Shown: positions 7,983 through 17,918, numbered from the stretch's first letter. The stretch: DNA of 31,336 nucleotides from Prevotellaceae bacterium UBA3646 (GCA_002373535.1 DFKL01000076.1:1-31336), one strand, 5' to 3'. Notes: generated by a model from the sequence alone, not told the origin. Translations and numbers: made by a program.

Positions 7983-9095
7983 CTATACCCCTTCGTCTGC
8001 CAGTTCCAGGACCTCCTTCGCAATTATGTGGGCAGAATCCGGAATTGCCATTTTTTTTGCATTTGCTCCCAAAGCAGACAGCTTGCATTCATTTGCGACG
8101 GTTTCCAATGCAGTAGGTATGAGTTTTTGTACGGCTTCCGCATCACGGACAATAATTGCCGCATCACGATTTACCAGAGCCATTGCGTTGTGTGTCTGGT
8201 GATCTTCGGAGACATTCGGACTGGGAACCAGGATGCTTGGCTTGCCGAGGAGACACAGTTCACTTATGCTGCTTGCACCTGCACGGCTTATGACCAGGTC
8301 GGCAATACGATATGCCTTGTCCATTTCTTTTATAAAGTCATATACGATCAGGTTCTGTGGCTTTCCCCTTTTGTCCAGTTCCTGTCTTATCATGTCTTTA
8401 TAGAAACTTCCCGTCTGCCAGATAAATTGTACATGCGAGGTCTCTATCTTGTCCAGGGACGACAGGACGCTCTCATTCAGCGTCTTTGCACCCAGGCTGC
8501 CGCCGATTATAAGTATAGTTGGCTTGTCCGTGTCAATCCCGAAAGTCTTTGCAGCTTCTTCGCGTGATATGTCGCTACACAGTTCCTGACGCACAGGATT
8601 GCCGGTTAGCATAATGTTTTCTTTAGGGAAGAAACGTTCCATTCCTTCGTATGCTACACATATTTTGCGCGCTTTTTTTGCCAGGGTTTTATTGGTAAGG
8701 CCAGCAAAGCTGTTCTGTTCCTGAATGAGACAGGGAATACCCATGTCATAGGCAGCATTTAGCGTAGCAGCACTTGCATATCCTCCAACTCCGACGGCAA
8801 CCTGTGGCTTGAACTCCATAATAGTGTTGCGTACCATTTTCTTGCTTCTAAGGAAGTCAATCAGCACACCGATGTTTCTTGGACTCCACAGAGGGCGTAT
8901 CAATCCGCGAACCGGAAGACCTTTTATGTCATATCCGGCAGCAGGGACACGCTGCATTTCCATGCGGCCGTCAGCCCCGATAAACAGTATTTTTGTATCA
9001 GGGCGTATTGCCTTGATGGCATTGGCTATGCTCACGGCAGGGAATATGTGCCCCCCGGTACCTCCGCCACTTATGATAACTCTTGTTTCCTTCAT
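7983..9095 (-). CDS. murG: UDP-GlcNAc--lipid I GlcNAc transferase
   Basis: Peripheral inner-membrane GT28 glycosyltransferase that converts lipid I to lipid II. The 370-residue product has the Gly-rich GGGTGGHIFPA (10-20) and the second conserved loop GVGGYAS (102-108). It also has EQNS (126-129), GGSLGA (198-203) and the UDP-GlcNAc binding region SRAGASSISEL (270-280) followed by EDHQTHNA. It starts within the end of ftsW (4-base ATGA overlap), which suggests translational coupling of flippase/polymerase and lipid II supply. Confidence 0.97.
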   Translation of the reverse strand: MKETRVIISGGGTGGHIFPAVSIANAIKAIRPDTKILFIGADGRMEMQRVPAAGYDIKGLPVRGLIRPLWSPRNIGVLIDFLRSKKMVRNTIMEFKPQVAVGVGGYASAATLNAAYDMGIPCLIQEQNSFAGLTNKTLAKKARKICVAYEGMERFFPKENIMLTGNPVRQELCSDISREEAAKTFGIDTDKPTILIIGGSLGAKTLNESVLSSLDKIETSHVQFIWQTGSFYKDMIRQELDKRGKPQNLIVYDFIKEMDKAYRIADLVISRAGASSISELCLLGKPSILVPSPNVSEDHQTHNAMALVNRDAAIIVRDAEAVQKLIPTALETVANECKLSALGANAKKMAIPDSAHIIAKEVLELADEGV

Positions 9096-10330
9096 GATTC
9101 ATTCACTTTTCTCTCGGTATGCACGACCTCGGAATCCTCATCTATCTTTCTTGCCGAGCGGCTTACGCTTAACATAATTCCCATATATGCACAGTTCACG
9201 ATAGTACTGGTTCCACCACGGCTGATTAATGGAAGAGGCTGGCCCGTGACGGGCATGGCACCGACATCTACGGCCATGTTTACCATTGCCTGAGTAACCA
9301 TCATCAGTGCAAGTCCCATTATCAGGTAGGCAGGAAACAACGCTTTACACCTTTTGGCAATGATCATGGAGCGGTATAGTAGGAACATGTATAGAAACAT
9401 GACAGAAACGGCAGCAATTATTCCGCCTTCTTCGATTATTATGGCATAGATAAAGTCGTTGTCTGCATGAGGCAGATAGTCTCTTTCAACCGAATTTCCG
9501 GGCCCCTTGCCCAAAATACCGCAAGTTCCGATTGCAATCTGAGCGTGCGTAACCTGGATGTCTTCGGTAATATTAAAATCGCGTGGGTTGTCTGGTATGT
9601 CGCTCCCTTTCTTGATTCTGTTTGCCCAAGTCTGAACCCTGTGAAGGACAGGAACGTTGTCCTGGTGCCACTTCTCCATTACCGAATCAGGGATTGAATA
9701 TATAGCCACCATTCCGATTATGATACTGCCGCCTATAAGGGCGACAATGGATAACAGCCATTTCGTCGGTATTTGCGTGTAGAAGCCAATTGCGCATAGC
9801 ACCATGAATAGAATGCCTGCGGTACTTAGGTTTTCAGGCGCAATCAGAGCCAGTATCGTCAATGCGACGCAGGCAGCAAGCCTTACCCCGAATGTACTCA
9901 CTCCGTTTTTTGTCCGGAAAGTGCTGAAGACAAATGCCGAGAACATAATCATCCCTAATTTTGCGACCTCGCTGGGCTGAAATGTAAGCGGACCCAGTGG
10001 AATCCATCGTGCGGCACCGTTCTTCTGCCCTACGAAATAGGCTATAACCAATAGCACAAGAGAAATCAGGACGAGCACTAACCCGATTAGCTTGTATAGT
10101 TTACATGGCAATATATGCAGCACCCATGCGATGCATATACCAAAAAAGACGATGCTGGCATGCTTCATGACAGGAACCCAATATTCTCCGTTGGAATATG
10201 ACATGTTGCTGGATGCACTATAGACCTCTATGACCGAAATCATGCATAGTAAAAAGAATATCATCCACAAAGTAAGGTCACCTTGCAAAAATCCTTTCTC
10301 CCTGAAATTCTCTCTATTCCAATTTATCAT
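9092..10330 (-). CDS. ftsW: Septal peptidoglycan polymerase FtsW
   Basis: Polytopic SEDS-family glycosyltransferase that polymerises lipid II at the septum with its partner PBP FtsI. The 412-residue protein has about ten hydrophobic helices and SEDS motifs GAARWIPLGPLTFQPSEVAK (105-124), PHADNDFIYAIIIEEGG (287-303) and TGQPLPLISRGGTS (362-375). A large periplasmic loop (about 210-290) lies before the HADNDF motif. RodA is the other SEDS possibility, but the position inside the dcw cluster next to murG and the N-terminal cytosolic stretch favour FtsW. It ends with a 4-base overlap with murG. Confidence 0.95.
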   Translation of the reverse strand: MINWNRENFREKGFLQGDLTLWMIFFLLCMISVIEVYSASSNMSYSNGEYWVPVMKHASIVFFGICIAWVLHILPCKLYKLIGLVLVLISLVLLVIAYFVGQKNGAARWIPLGPLTFQPSEVAKLGMIMFSAFVFSTFRTKNGVSTFGVRLAACVALTILALIAPENLSTAGILFMVLCAIGFYTQIPTKWLLSIVALIGGSIIIGMVAIYSIPDSVMEKWHQDNVPVLHRVQTWANRIKKGSDIPDNPRDFNITEDIQVTHAQIAIGTCGILGKGPGNSVERDYLPHADNDFIYAIIIEEGGIIAAVSVMFLYMFLLYRSMIIAKRCKALFPAYLIMGLALMMVTQAMVNMAVDVGAMPVTGQPLPLISRGGTSTIVNCAYMGIMLSVSRSARKIDEDSEVVHTERKVNES

Positions 10331-10360
10331 TTTATTTTTGTCTTCAGCATTATTTTTTGT

Positions 10361-11695
10361 CTACAGAGCCTTTACCAAGGCTTTGAACTGTTCGCCACGA
10401 TCCTCCATGTTCTTGAAAAGGTCAAAACTTGCACAGCACGGACTCAGCAGGACGGTATATCCGGGTTTAGCCATTTTTACACATGCTGCGACACAATCCT
10501 TCATGCTATGTGTGTCAGCAGTAGGAATACCCATTTTGTCGAAGAAATTATGCAGTTTGGTGTTGTCTGCTCCCAGATACACGATTCCTGCACATTTCTG
10601 CTTTACCAGCTCACGTATGGCTTCGTAGTCATTACCCTTGTCTTTGCCGCCGATGATCAGGATCGTCGGCGTCTCCATGCTTTCAAGTGCATACCAGCAA
10701 GCATCGACATTGGTCGCCTTCGAGTCATTGATAAAGTGTACGCCACCTACGGTCGCAACCTTTTCGAGACGATGCTCGACACCTTCAAAGTCAGACAGGC
10801 TCTTCCGCAGGTTTTCGTCACTTACACCAGCTATACGGGCAGCTATGCCGGCAGCCAGGGAGTTATACATATTATGCTTACCATGCAGTGAAAGAGATTC
10901 CTGCTCCATGTTAAACGGAGTCGGTTGCTCAATCGTATACGTTCCGTCACATATATAGCCTATCATTCCTTTCTTGCTCAATATGGAAAAAGGACATTTT
11001 TTTGATTTTATGCCATACTTCTTCAGTTCCTTCTTTATGATAGGATCGTCAGCCCAATAGATAAAAGCATCTTCCTCTGTCTGGTTCCGGATAATACGCA
11101 TCTTGGAATCAGTATAGTTCTGCATGTTATTGTCGTATCTGTCCAGATGGTCAGGAGTTATATTCAGGAGGATTGCGATGTTTGCACGGAAATCGTACAT
11201 GTTATCCAACTGGAAGCTGCTAAGCTCGATTACATAGTGAGTATAGCTGCACCCTTCTGCTATCTGCAGAGCCAGTGAGCGTCCGATATTGCCAGCCAGT
11301 CCTACGTTGTACCCAGCTTCCTTGAATATATGATATATCAGGCTTGTCGTGGTTGTCTTGCCATTGCTGCCTGTGATACATATCATCTGGGCGTTAGTGT
11401 AACGGCCGGCAAACTCTATCTCGCTGATTATGGGAATACCGGCATCTGAGGCTTTTAGTACTATGGGGGCATTGTCAGGTATCCCCGGACTTTTTACTAT
11501 CTCATCCGCAGATACGATTTTCTCCTCCGTATGCTTGTTCTCTTCCCATTCAATTCCATATTTGTCAAGAATATCCTTGTACCCGGCCTTGATGTTTCCC
11601 ATATCGCTTACAAAGACCTCGAAGCCTTTTTTCAGGGCCAGTACGGCAGCGCCTACTCCGCTTTCTGCAGCACCGAGAATTACCATCCTCTTCAT
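10361..11695 (-). CDS. murD: UDP-MurNAc-L-Ala--D-Glu ligase
   Basis: Cytoplasmic ATP-dependent ligase that adds D-Glu to UDP-MurNAc-L-Ala. The 444-residue product shows the N-terminal Rossmann motif MVILGAAESGVGAA, the P-loop GSNGKTTTT (109-117) and IELSSFQLD. NITPDHLDRY, the hinge motif HRLEKVATVGGVHFINDSKATN and LLSPCCASFD follow in the C-terminal domain. All three Mur ligase domains are intact. It lies 42 bases after mraY and 30 bases before ftsW. Confidence 0.97.
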   Translation of the reverse strand: MKRMVILGAAESGVGAAVLALKKGFEVFVSDMGNIKAGYKDILDKYGIEWEENKHTEEKIVSADEIVKSPGIPDNAPIVLKASDAGIPIISEIEFAGRYTNAQMICITGSNGKTTTTSLIYHIFKEAGYNVGLAGNIGRSLALQIAEGCSYTHYVIELSSFQLDNMYDFRANIAILLNITPDHLDRYDNNMQNYTDSKMRIIRNQTEEDAFIYWADDPIIKKELKKYGIKSKKCPFSILSKKGMIGYICDGTYTIEQPTPFNMEQESLSLHGKHNMYNSLAAGIAARIAGVSDENLRKSLSDFEGVEHRLEKVATVGGVHFINDSKATNVDACWYALESMETPTILIIGGKDKGNDYEAIRELVKQKCAGIVYLGADNTKLHNFFDKMGIPTADTHSMKDCVAACVKMAKPGYTVLLSPCCASFDLFKNMEDRGEQFKALVKAL

Positions 11696-11737
11696 TATAT
11701 GTATAAATTATGAAGTACTATATTGTTATTTCTGTTC

Positions 11738-13003
11738 TTATCTGATCTTCAAGGTGACGATTGCCAATGCCGCCATTATTATCGTAACAATCCAGAAACG
11801 GATAGTTACCTTGCTTTCCAGCCAGTAGCCCTTCGGCCAGTAGAGGAAGATTTTCAGATCCTTTGTCAGGTCCTCTGGCCTTACACGGAAAGTGTCATGT
11901 ATCGGTGCTCTCTTTATTATGCGCCATTTCTCCCCACGCTTGTTACCCATCTTAGCCACTTTGGTCTGTAATAGTACGCTGATACTTTCTACAAGGAACA
12001 CAAAGCAGATGACTGGGATAAGCAACTCTTTGTGAATGATAATGGCAGTAACGGCAATGATTCCTCCGATAGCCAGCGAACCGGTGTCTCCCATAAAGAC
12101 CTGGGCGGGATATGCATTATACCATAGGAAGCCAATTAGGGCCCCCATGAAGGCCAGCAGGAAAATAACCACCTCTTCCGAACCGGGGATGAACATTATG
12201 TTCAGATAGCTTGCCATCGTGATATGGCTTGACACATAGGCCAGAATAGCCAGGGCAGCACACATTATGGCAGAATTGCCGGCACACATGCCGTCCATTC
12301 CATCGTTCAGGTTGCTGCCGTTACTAACACCCATTACCACAAACGTTACGACTATGACGAAGAATATCCAGCCGGCAGCAGTCCTGTATTGCCCGAGGAA
12401 GGAGAACAGGTTACTATAGCTCAGGTTGTTGTTCTTTACGAACGGTATTGTCGTTATCGTGCTCTTGACAGGTTCGCTTTTGTGGATGACAATCTCTGTA
12501 TCCCCCCTTCTTGTCGTGGTGACGTTTTCGCGAATCACCGCATCAGGGCTCTGCCATAGGACCAGGCCTATCGTCAGGCCCAGCAGAGCCTGGCCGGCCA
12601 GTTTGTATATGGGCTTCAGACCGTCTTTGTGCACTTTCATCTTAATGTAGTCGTCCAGAAAGCCGATAAATCCCAGCCACAATGTCGTGACAAGCATCAG
12701 TATCATATATATGTTGCGCAGTCGGCCGAACAACAGGCAAGGAATAATGGTAGCGACAATAATTATCACCCCACCCATTGTAGGCACGTTCTTCTTCTGC
12801 ACGCCATACGGGTCGATACTGGCATCCCGCTGTTTTTCGTTGATATTATGCTTTTTCATCCATTTGATGAAATACTGGCCGAACCACATGGATATCAGGA
12901 GACTCAGTACCAGAGTCAGTAACCCCCTGAACGAGATGTACTGCCACATTCCGGAACCACTTATACCATAGCTTTCAAGGAGCCTGAACAGATAATATAG
13001 CAT
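11738..13003 (-). CDS. mraY: Phospho-MurNAc-pentapeptide transferase
   Basis: Polytopic inner-membrane enzyme that transfers phospho-MurNAc-pentapeptide to undecaprenyl phosphate, forming lipid I. Key motifs are the DD pair in FLDDYIKM (D117, D118), the catalytic-site NLNDGMDGM (231-239) and a C-terminal PIHDTF (HxxH-like) segment. At 421 residues it is longer than the roughly 320-360 of many bacteria. The extra length is a polar segment around residues 152-210, between helices, consistent with longer Bacteroidetes MraY proteins. It lies between murE (23-base gap) and murD (42-base gap). Confidence 0.96.
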   Translation of the reverse strand: MLYYLFRLLESYGISGSGMWQYISFRGLLTLVLSLLISMWFGQYFIKWMKKHNINEKQRDASIDPYGVQKKNVPTMGGVIIIVATIIPCLLFGRLRNIYMILMLVTTLWLGFIGFLDDYIKMKVHKDGLKPIYKLAGQALLGLTIGLVLWQSPDAVIRENVTTTRRGDTEIVIHKSEPVKSTITTIPFVKNNNLSYSNLFSFLGQYRTAAGWIFFVIVVTFVVMGVSNGSNLNDGMDGMCAGNSAIMCAALAILAYVSSHITMASYLNIMFIPGSEEVVIFLLAFMGALIGFLWYNAYPAQVFMGDTGSLAIGGIIAVTAIIIHKELLIPVICFVFLVESISVLLQTKVAKMGNKRGEKWRIIKRAPIHDTFRVRPEDLTKDLKIFLYWPKGYWLESKVTIRFWIVTIIMAALAIVTLKIR

Positions 13004-13026
13004 ATTAGTCGTATTTTATTGTAATG

Positions 13027-14481
13027 TTACGCAATGCCAAATGCTTCGCGTATAACCTCGTGATCATCAAAATGATGTTTGATTCCCTGGATAATCTGAT
13101 AATCTTCATGTCCCTTTCCTGCAACCAGCACGGCATCGCCCGGACGGGCCATCATACATGCCGTACGTATTGCCTCACGACGATCCACGATGCTTATCGT
13201 CTTCTTCATGTCTTCCTCGGTCAGGCCGGCAAGCATGTCATTGATAATCTCTTGCGGATTCTCAAATCGTGGGTTGTCGCTGGTAATAATTACATGGTCG
13301 CTGTACTTGGCGGCCTCCTGGGCCATAAGCGGACGTTTTCCCTTGTCGCGGTTTCCTCCGGCACCGCATACTGTCCAGCATTGGCCTTTGCCGTTCATAA
13401 CCTCGTTTATGGTAGACAGGACGTTTTCCAGTGCGTCAGGTGTATGCGCATAGTCTACAATAGCCGTTATGCCGTTATTTGAGCGTATTGTCTCAAAACG
13501 GCCATTGACAGGTTTCATTGCGCTCAGTTCTACGAGAGCATCCTGCCTGCTTATTCCCATCATGCGAAGAGTCCCATATACAGCAAGCAGGTTCTGTACG
13601 TTGAAACGGCCTACGAACTGAACGAATACATCCGTATCGTCAATCTTCAGTGTCATACCCTCAAAGCTCTCCTCCAAGACCTTTGCGCGGAAGTCGGCAA
13701 TACCGCGTATAGAGTAGGTCTTGACAACAGCTCGTGTATTCTGGGTCATGACCATGCCGTTTCTGTCATCTGCATTCGTGACTGCAAACGCATCTTTGGG
13801 CAGCATGTCAAAGAACCCCTTTTTGGCGTCACGGTAGTTCTCAAAAGTCTTGTGATAGTCCAGATGGTCACGAGTCAGGTTCGTGAACACTCCGCCCGCA
13901 AACGTGAGTCCACCGATGCGTTTCTGTGCGACAGAGTGGCTGCTAACCTCCATAAATGCATATTTACAGCCGGCATCTGCCATTTCCCCCAGCAGGCGAT
14001 TAAGGGTAATAGGGTCAGGAGTAGTACACTCCGTTGGACAGGCTTTGCCGTCAATATAGTTGCATACGGTACTGCATAACCCCGCTTTTATACCCATGTG
14101 CCGTACTATGTTGTACAGAGTGGTTGCAATCGTAGTCTTGCCGTTTGTGCCGGTCACGCCTATCAGTTTTATTTTCTTGGTAGGGTTGCCGTAGAATTCC
14201 GTAGCCAGCGGACCCACGGCATCCTCTGTATTGTCATATTGGAGATATGTGACGTTTTCAGACAAAGTCTCTGGCAGTTTTTCGCATACGATTGCACTTG
14301 CACCCGACTCTATTGCCTTGGCAATATAGTCGTGTCCGTCCGCCATAGTGCCGCGCATGGCAATGAAAGCCGTATTCTTTTCAACTTTGCGCGAGTCTAT
14401 CTCCAGCTTGCCGATCTCAATGTCAGCATTGCCAAGAATGTTGGCAGGCTTGCAGTGCTCTATGATTTGAGTCAGTTTCAT
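13027..14481 (-). CDS. murE: UDP-MurNAc-tripeptide synthetase (meso-DAP type)
   Basis: Cytoplasmic ligase that adds the third amino acid to the peptide stem. The chosen start, MKLTQIIEHC, gives 484 residues. An in-frame ATG 45 bases upstream would add an unconserved MPDTYYIIYIILPRY encoded by an AT-rich palindromic leader. Motifs are GTNGKTTIAT (111-120), EVSSHSVAQ, DYAHTPDAL, GAGGNRDKGKR and DNPR (403-406). DNPR is the known signature for meso-diaminopimelate rather than lysine, so this organism should have DAP-type peptidoglycan. It lies 54 bases after the ftsI stop with this start. Confidence 0.96.
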   Translation of the reverse strand: MKLTQIIEHCKPANILGNADIEIGKLEIDSRKVEKNTAFIAMRGTMADGHDYIAKAIESGASAIVCEKLPETLSENVTYLQYDNTEDAVGPLATEFYGNPTKKIKLIGVTGTNGKTTIATTLYNIVRHMGIKAGLCSTVCNYIDGKACPTECTTPDPITLNRLLGEMADAGCKYAFMEVSSHSVAQKRIGGLTFAGGVFTNLTRDHLDYHKTFENYRDAKKGFFDMLPKDAFAVTNADDRNGMVMTQNTRAVVKTYSIRGIADFRAKVLEESFEGMTLKIDDTDVFVQFVGRFNVQNLLAVYGTLRMMGISRQDALVELSAMKPVNGRFETIRSNNGITAIVDYAHTPDALENVLSTINEVMNGKGQCWTVCGAGGNRDKGKRPLMAQEAAKYSDHVIITSDNPRFENPQEIINDMLAGLTEEDMKKTISIVDRREAIRTACMMARPGDAVLVAGKGHEDYQIIQGIKHHFDDHEVIREAFGIA

Positions 14482-14492
14482 ATACCTTGGTA

Positions 14493-14510
14493 ATATAATA
14501 TATATTATAT
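14493..14510. repeat. 18-bp perfect AT-only palindrome in murE leader
   Basis: ATATAATATATATTATAT is its own reverse complement and contains only A and T. It lies between the ftsI stop codon and the preferred murE start. It could be a protein-binding site, a weak hairpin affecting murE translation, or simply AT-rich leader sequence. Nothing in the sequence decides between these. Confidence 0.6.
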
Positions 14511-14535
14511 AATATGTATCAGGCAATCCCCGTTC

Positions 14536-16578
14536 CTATTCCAAAGTCAGGCTTATAGTCGTAGGATTTGTAATTTTTGTACCTGCGGCAATGCTTTGCT
14601 CCTTGACCGTCCCCGTTCCGTGCAACTTGACCCTGAGGCCTCTTTTCTTCAATACATAAACTGCATTTCGTGCCCCCATGCCGGTAACGTCAGGAACATG
14701 CTTGTCGTCTGTGGCATCAGCTTTGCTGCGTGACTTTTTCTTCGTAGGAGTGTAGACAGAGAGACTGTCTGCCGCCTCTTTGGCATCGCGATCCAGCGAT
14801 TGTGCCATTACGAATTGTGATATCTGGCTGAATACGGGGCCGCACTGGCCGCCGCCGGAAGCCGGCAGGCCACGCTTTACGATGCATACGATACTGCTGT
14901 AGCGGGGAGCTTCGCTCGGATAATACCCACAGAAGCTTACCATATATTTGTGTGAGGCATAGCTGCCGTTCTCCGAGAATTGAGCCGTTCCTGTCTTTCC
15001 GCTGACCTCAAACAGCTTGCTGCCGTTACCGGCTTTGTGCCCCAGACCGATCTTCACTACGTTGTGCAGGCAGAACTGAATGTCCTTCAGTGTTGAAGGC
15101 TTGCATATCTGCTGCTTTATTATTTCCGTTGGAAATTCGCGGATCACATGGCCGTTCACCATCTCAGCCTTAACGAATCTTGGACGCACCATGGTACCAT
15201 TGTTGGCAATTGCGTTGTAGAATGTCAATGTACTTATCGGAGGCAGCATGGTGACATAACCTATACTCATCCATGGCAGGTCAGTCTTGCTCCAATATCT
15301 TTTTGGGTCATCCGGGCGTGGTATGATAGGTTCTCCCTTGCCGGCAAAAGGAAGGTTCAGCGGTATGCCTACACCTTCTCTCAACAGTCCGTCCACGAAA
15401 GCCTTGGGATTGTCGTGATAAGCCTTGTCTATGATGCGGCTGACACCTATGTTGCTGCTGTATTCCAGAATCTGTGATATTGTCAGTGTGCCATATCCTC
15501 CACGATGCCAGTTATGGTCTTTCATCGTGCGGCCATACATGTTGTATTGTCCTTTGTTGCAGTCTACGGTGTTGTCCAGTGTAATTTTGCCGTCGTCCAA
15601 GGCAAGCATTATGCTGGCGGTCTTGAAGGTAGAGCCGGGTTCCATCAGGTCGCTGACGGCACTGTTCTTCATTTCATAGTACTCTCCGTCTTCTGCACGG
15701 TGCATGTTTACGATAGCCTTTATGTCACCTGTGGCACACTCCATGACTATTGCAACACCTATTTCCCCGTTCACCGACGGCTCCTTTAGCTTGGCCACCA
15801 AGGCTTTCTCCGCAAAGTCCTGGATGTCCACGTCTATTGTCGTCATCAGGTCATGTCCCTGTATTGGTTCACGGTCGATTATGCTTACACGGCGGTTCCT
15901 GATTTTCATTCTGTGGCTCACACCGTTTTTCCCGCGTAGAATCGAGTCATAGCTAAGCTCGATTCCGTTTTTTGCAGCATCAGAGTCGCGCCACAGGTCT
16001 CCCAGCGTACGTGATGCCAGTGAACCATATGGATGCTTGCGCTGTAATATCTCTTCTGCATAGAAACCACCCTTGAACGAAGGGTCTCTCAGTAGAGGGA
16101 GTTGCTTGCATTCCTTATATTGTATATAAGTGGCATGACGAGGATATATCCTCCAGGCGTGGCTCCCTTTTCTCTTGCCTTTCAAGAGGCGCGTCCTGAA
16201 CCACTCTGAAGTCTTGTCCGGGAAAATCTTGGCCAGTCCGTCACATATGCTGTCCAGCTTTTCGTCAAAGACAGAATCGCGATAAGCCTGAGCCTTGACT
16301 CTTGCCTTTTCATTCTTGTCGATGACGACATAATCCATGTAAATGCGATACTCCGGCACGGAGCCAGCCATCAGTTTCCCGTTACAGTCGTATATGTTGC
16401 CTCTGGTCGCCTGTATAGGTACGTTCTCCTTGACGAACATCTTGCTTACTTCAGTCCAGTACTCGCGCTTGCTGGTCATTGTATACAAGGCAGTACTCAG
16501 GATATATGCCCCCATCAAGCCCATAATGATGACAATGATCAGGAAACGTCCTATGCTATTCTTCTTGTCAGCCTTCAT
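14536..16578 (-). CDS. ftsI: Septal transpeptidase FtsI with PASTA domain
   Basis: Class B penicillin-binding protein that crosslinks septal peptidoglycan with FtsW. The 680-residue protein has a short cytosolic N-terminus, one membrane helix (about 11-33) and a PBP dimerisation domain containing QATRGNIYD (56-64). The transpeptidase domain has the catalytic SxxK STFK (316-319), SSN (374-376) and KTG (528-530). A Lys/Ser-rich linker leads to one C-terminal PASTA domain (about 627-680) beginning VPDVTGM. PASTA-tailed division PBPs occur in Bacteroidetes as well as Gram-positives. It follows the ftsL-like gene by 9 bases. Confidence 0.96.
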   Translation of the reverse strand: MKADKKNSIGRFLIIVIIMGLMGAYILSTALYTMTSKREYWTEVSKMFVKENVPIQATRGNIYDCNGKLMAGSVPEYRIYMDYVVIDKNEKARVKAQAYRDSVFDEKLDSICDGLAKIFPDKTSEWFRTRLLKGKRKGSHAWRIYPRHATYIQYKECKQLPLLRDPSFKGGFYAEEILQRKHPYGSLASRTLGDLWRDSDAAKNGIELSYDSILRGKNGVSHRMKIRNRRVSIIDREPIQGHDLMTTIDVDIQDFAEKALVAKLKEPSVNGEIGVAIVMECATGDIKAIVNMHRAEDGEYYEMKNSAVSDLMEPGSTFKTASIMLALDDGKITLDNTVDCNKGQYNMYGRTMKDHNWHRGGYGTLTISQILEYSSNIGVSRIIDKAYHDNPKAFVDGLLREGVGIPLNLPFAGKGEPIIPRPDDPKRYWSKTDLPWMSIGYVTMLPPISTLTFYNAIANNGTMVRPRFVKAEMVNGHVIREFPTEIIKQQICKPSTLKDIQFCLHNVVKIGLGHKAGNGSKLFEVSGKTGTAQFSENGSYASHKYMVSFCGYYPSEAPRYSSIVCIVKRGLPASGGGQCGPVFSQISQFVMAQSLDRDAKEAADSLSVYTPTKKKSRSKADATDDKHVPDVTGMGARNAVYVLKKRGLRVKLHGTGTVKEQSIAAGTKITNPTTISLTLE

Positions 16579-16587
16579 GTCTGTGTG

Positions 16588-17004
16588 TTACTTGTTTGGG
16601 GTGAATATATGGTATGGAGCCTTGTTGCTGACTCTTATTGTACTGTCTCCTAACGATTTGAGTCGTAGTTCAATCTGGCTTTGTCTGGTGCAGAAAGTCA
16701 GTTCGCTGTTTCTTGTCAGGCTTTTGAATTTCCAGTCCTGCAATTCTTCCCGCAATGTCTGTTCCTCGATTATTTCCTGTTGGGCACCATAGCGGTTGGT
16801 GATATATACTATTATACCGGCCACGATTACCACGAATAACCATATCTGGCGTTTGAACCACTGGCCGTCAATGCTAATCTGCCTCCAGGCGTCCCTTAGT
16901 TGCCTGAGTGCCAGTTCATCGTCTGTCTCAGCCTGTCTGCTCCTGCGTCTTACGACCTTTTTCTCAACATCCAATGTTTCTTTTTCCTTCTCGTTCTCTT
17001 TCAT
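16588..17004 (-). CDS. ftsL: FtsL-like divisome protein
   Basis: A 138-residue bitopic protein with a charged cytosolic N-terminus (KENEKEKETLDVEKK), one transmembrane helix (about 53-69, QIWLFVVIVAGIIVYIT) and a periplasmic segment that looks coiled-coil-forming (about 74-110). Size, topology and place between rsmH and ftsI are those of FtsL, whose role is to bridge FtsQ/FtsB to FtsW/FtsI. Direct sequence similarity is weak, as FtsL diverges fast, so the call rests mainly on context. Its ATG overlaps the rsmH stop by 4 bases and its stop is 9 bases before ftsI, indicating tight co-translation. Confidence 0.75.
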   Translation of the reverse strand: MKENEKEKETLDVEKKVVRRRSRQAETDDELALRQLRDAWRQISIDGQWFKRQIWLFVVIVAGIIVYITNRYGAQQEIIEEQTLREELQDWKFKSLTRNSELTFCTRQSQIELRLKSLGDSTIRVSNKAPYHIFTPNK

Positions 17005-17918
17005 CTTTTCTCTGCAATGCGAAGTTTGGCAGATCGGCTGCGCGGGTTGTTTCTTATTTCTTCATCCGAAGGGACAATGACTCCCTTGCTTATATCTTTT
17101 AGCGCAGAAGTCGGATTTCCGAAAATCCACGCCTCTCTGTTGTCGTTCCCGTTCTCTGCTCCGGAATACCTTATGTGATTCTTGACTATTCTGTCCTCAA
17201 GGCTGTGATAGGTGATTACGGCCAGTCTGCCGTTCTTTTTCAGCACCGATGTTGCAGCATCGAGCATCTCTTCCAGGGCTTTCATTTCTCCGTTGACCTC
17301 TATTCTCAGGGCCTGGAATATCCTGGCCAGGTCTTTCTTTTCCCGCTCTCGACCCAATAGAGGCACGACAATATCGGCAAGTTGTCCAGTCGTCTTGATG
17401 TCCTTCTGTTTCCGGTGCCTTGCAATCTCTGCGGCAATGCGCCTGCTTTGCTTCAGTTCGCCATACATGAACATTATATCGGCAAGCCTGCCCTCCGGAT
17501 AGTCCATGACAATGTCATGCGCGGTAGTCAGGCTTCTCCTGTTCATCCTCATGTCCAGGGGAGCATCGTACCTGAAGGAAAACCCCCTTTCCCCGTCGTC
17601 CAGATGATGGCTGCTCACGCCCAGGTCGGCCAGAATGCCGTCCACCCCATCCACCTTGTAGTACTGCATCCAATTGGCAACAAACCTGAAATTGCTGTGT
17701 ACGAATGTGAATCTCTCGTCATCTGTTGCACCATCCTTGGCATCATTGTCCTGGTCAAATCCATAGAGATGCCCGCCCTTACCGAGCCTTTTTATGATTT
17801 CCCTGCTATGGCCGCCGCCACCATACGTCAGGTCAGCATAAATGCCGTCGGGCTTTATGTCTAAGCCCTCCATGCACTCATTCAGCATAACAGGAATATG
17901 GTAAGTCGGACAATCCAT
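17001..17918 (-). CDS. rsmH: 16S rRNA m4C1402 methyltransferase
   Basis: SAM-dependent enzyme (formerly MraW) that N4-methylates C1402 of 16S rRNA in the ribosomal P site. The 305-residue product begins MDCPTYHIPVMLNECMEGL and carries the SAM-binding YADLTYGGGGHSREI (about 27-41) and DGILADLGVSSHHLDD. It also has RGFSFRYDAPLDMRM and the C-terminal VITYHSLEDRIVK and RSRSAKLRIAEK. Length is normal. It follows mraZ by 21 bases and overlaps the ftsL-like gene by 4 bases. Confidence 0.97.
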   Translation of the reverse strand: MDCPTYHIPVMLNECMEGLDIKPDGIYADLTYGGGGHSREIIKRLGKGGHLYGFDQDNDAKDGATDDERFTFVHSNFRFVANWMQYYKVDGVDGILADLGVSSHHLDDGERGFSFRYDAPLDMRMNRRSLTTAHDIVMDYPEGRLADIMFMYGELKQSRRIAAEIARHRKQKDIKTTGQLADIVVPLLGREREKKDLARIFQALRIEVNGEMKALEEMLDAATSVLKKNGRLAVITYHSLEDRIVKNHIRYSGAENGNDNREAWIFGNPTSALKDISKGVIVPSDEEIRNNPRSRSAKLRIAEKR

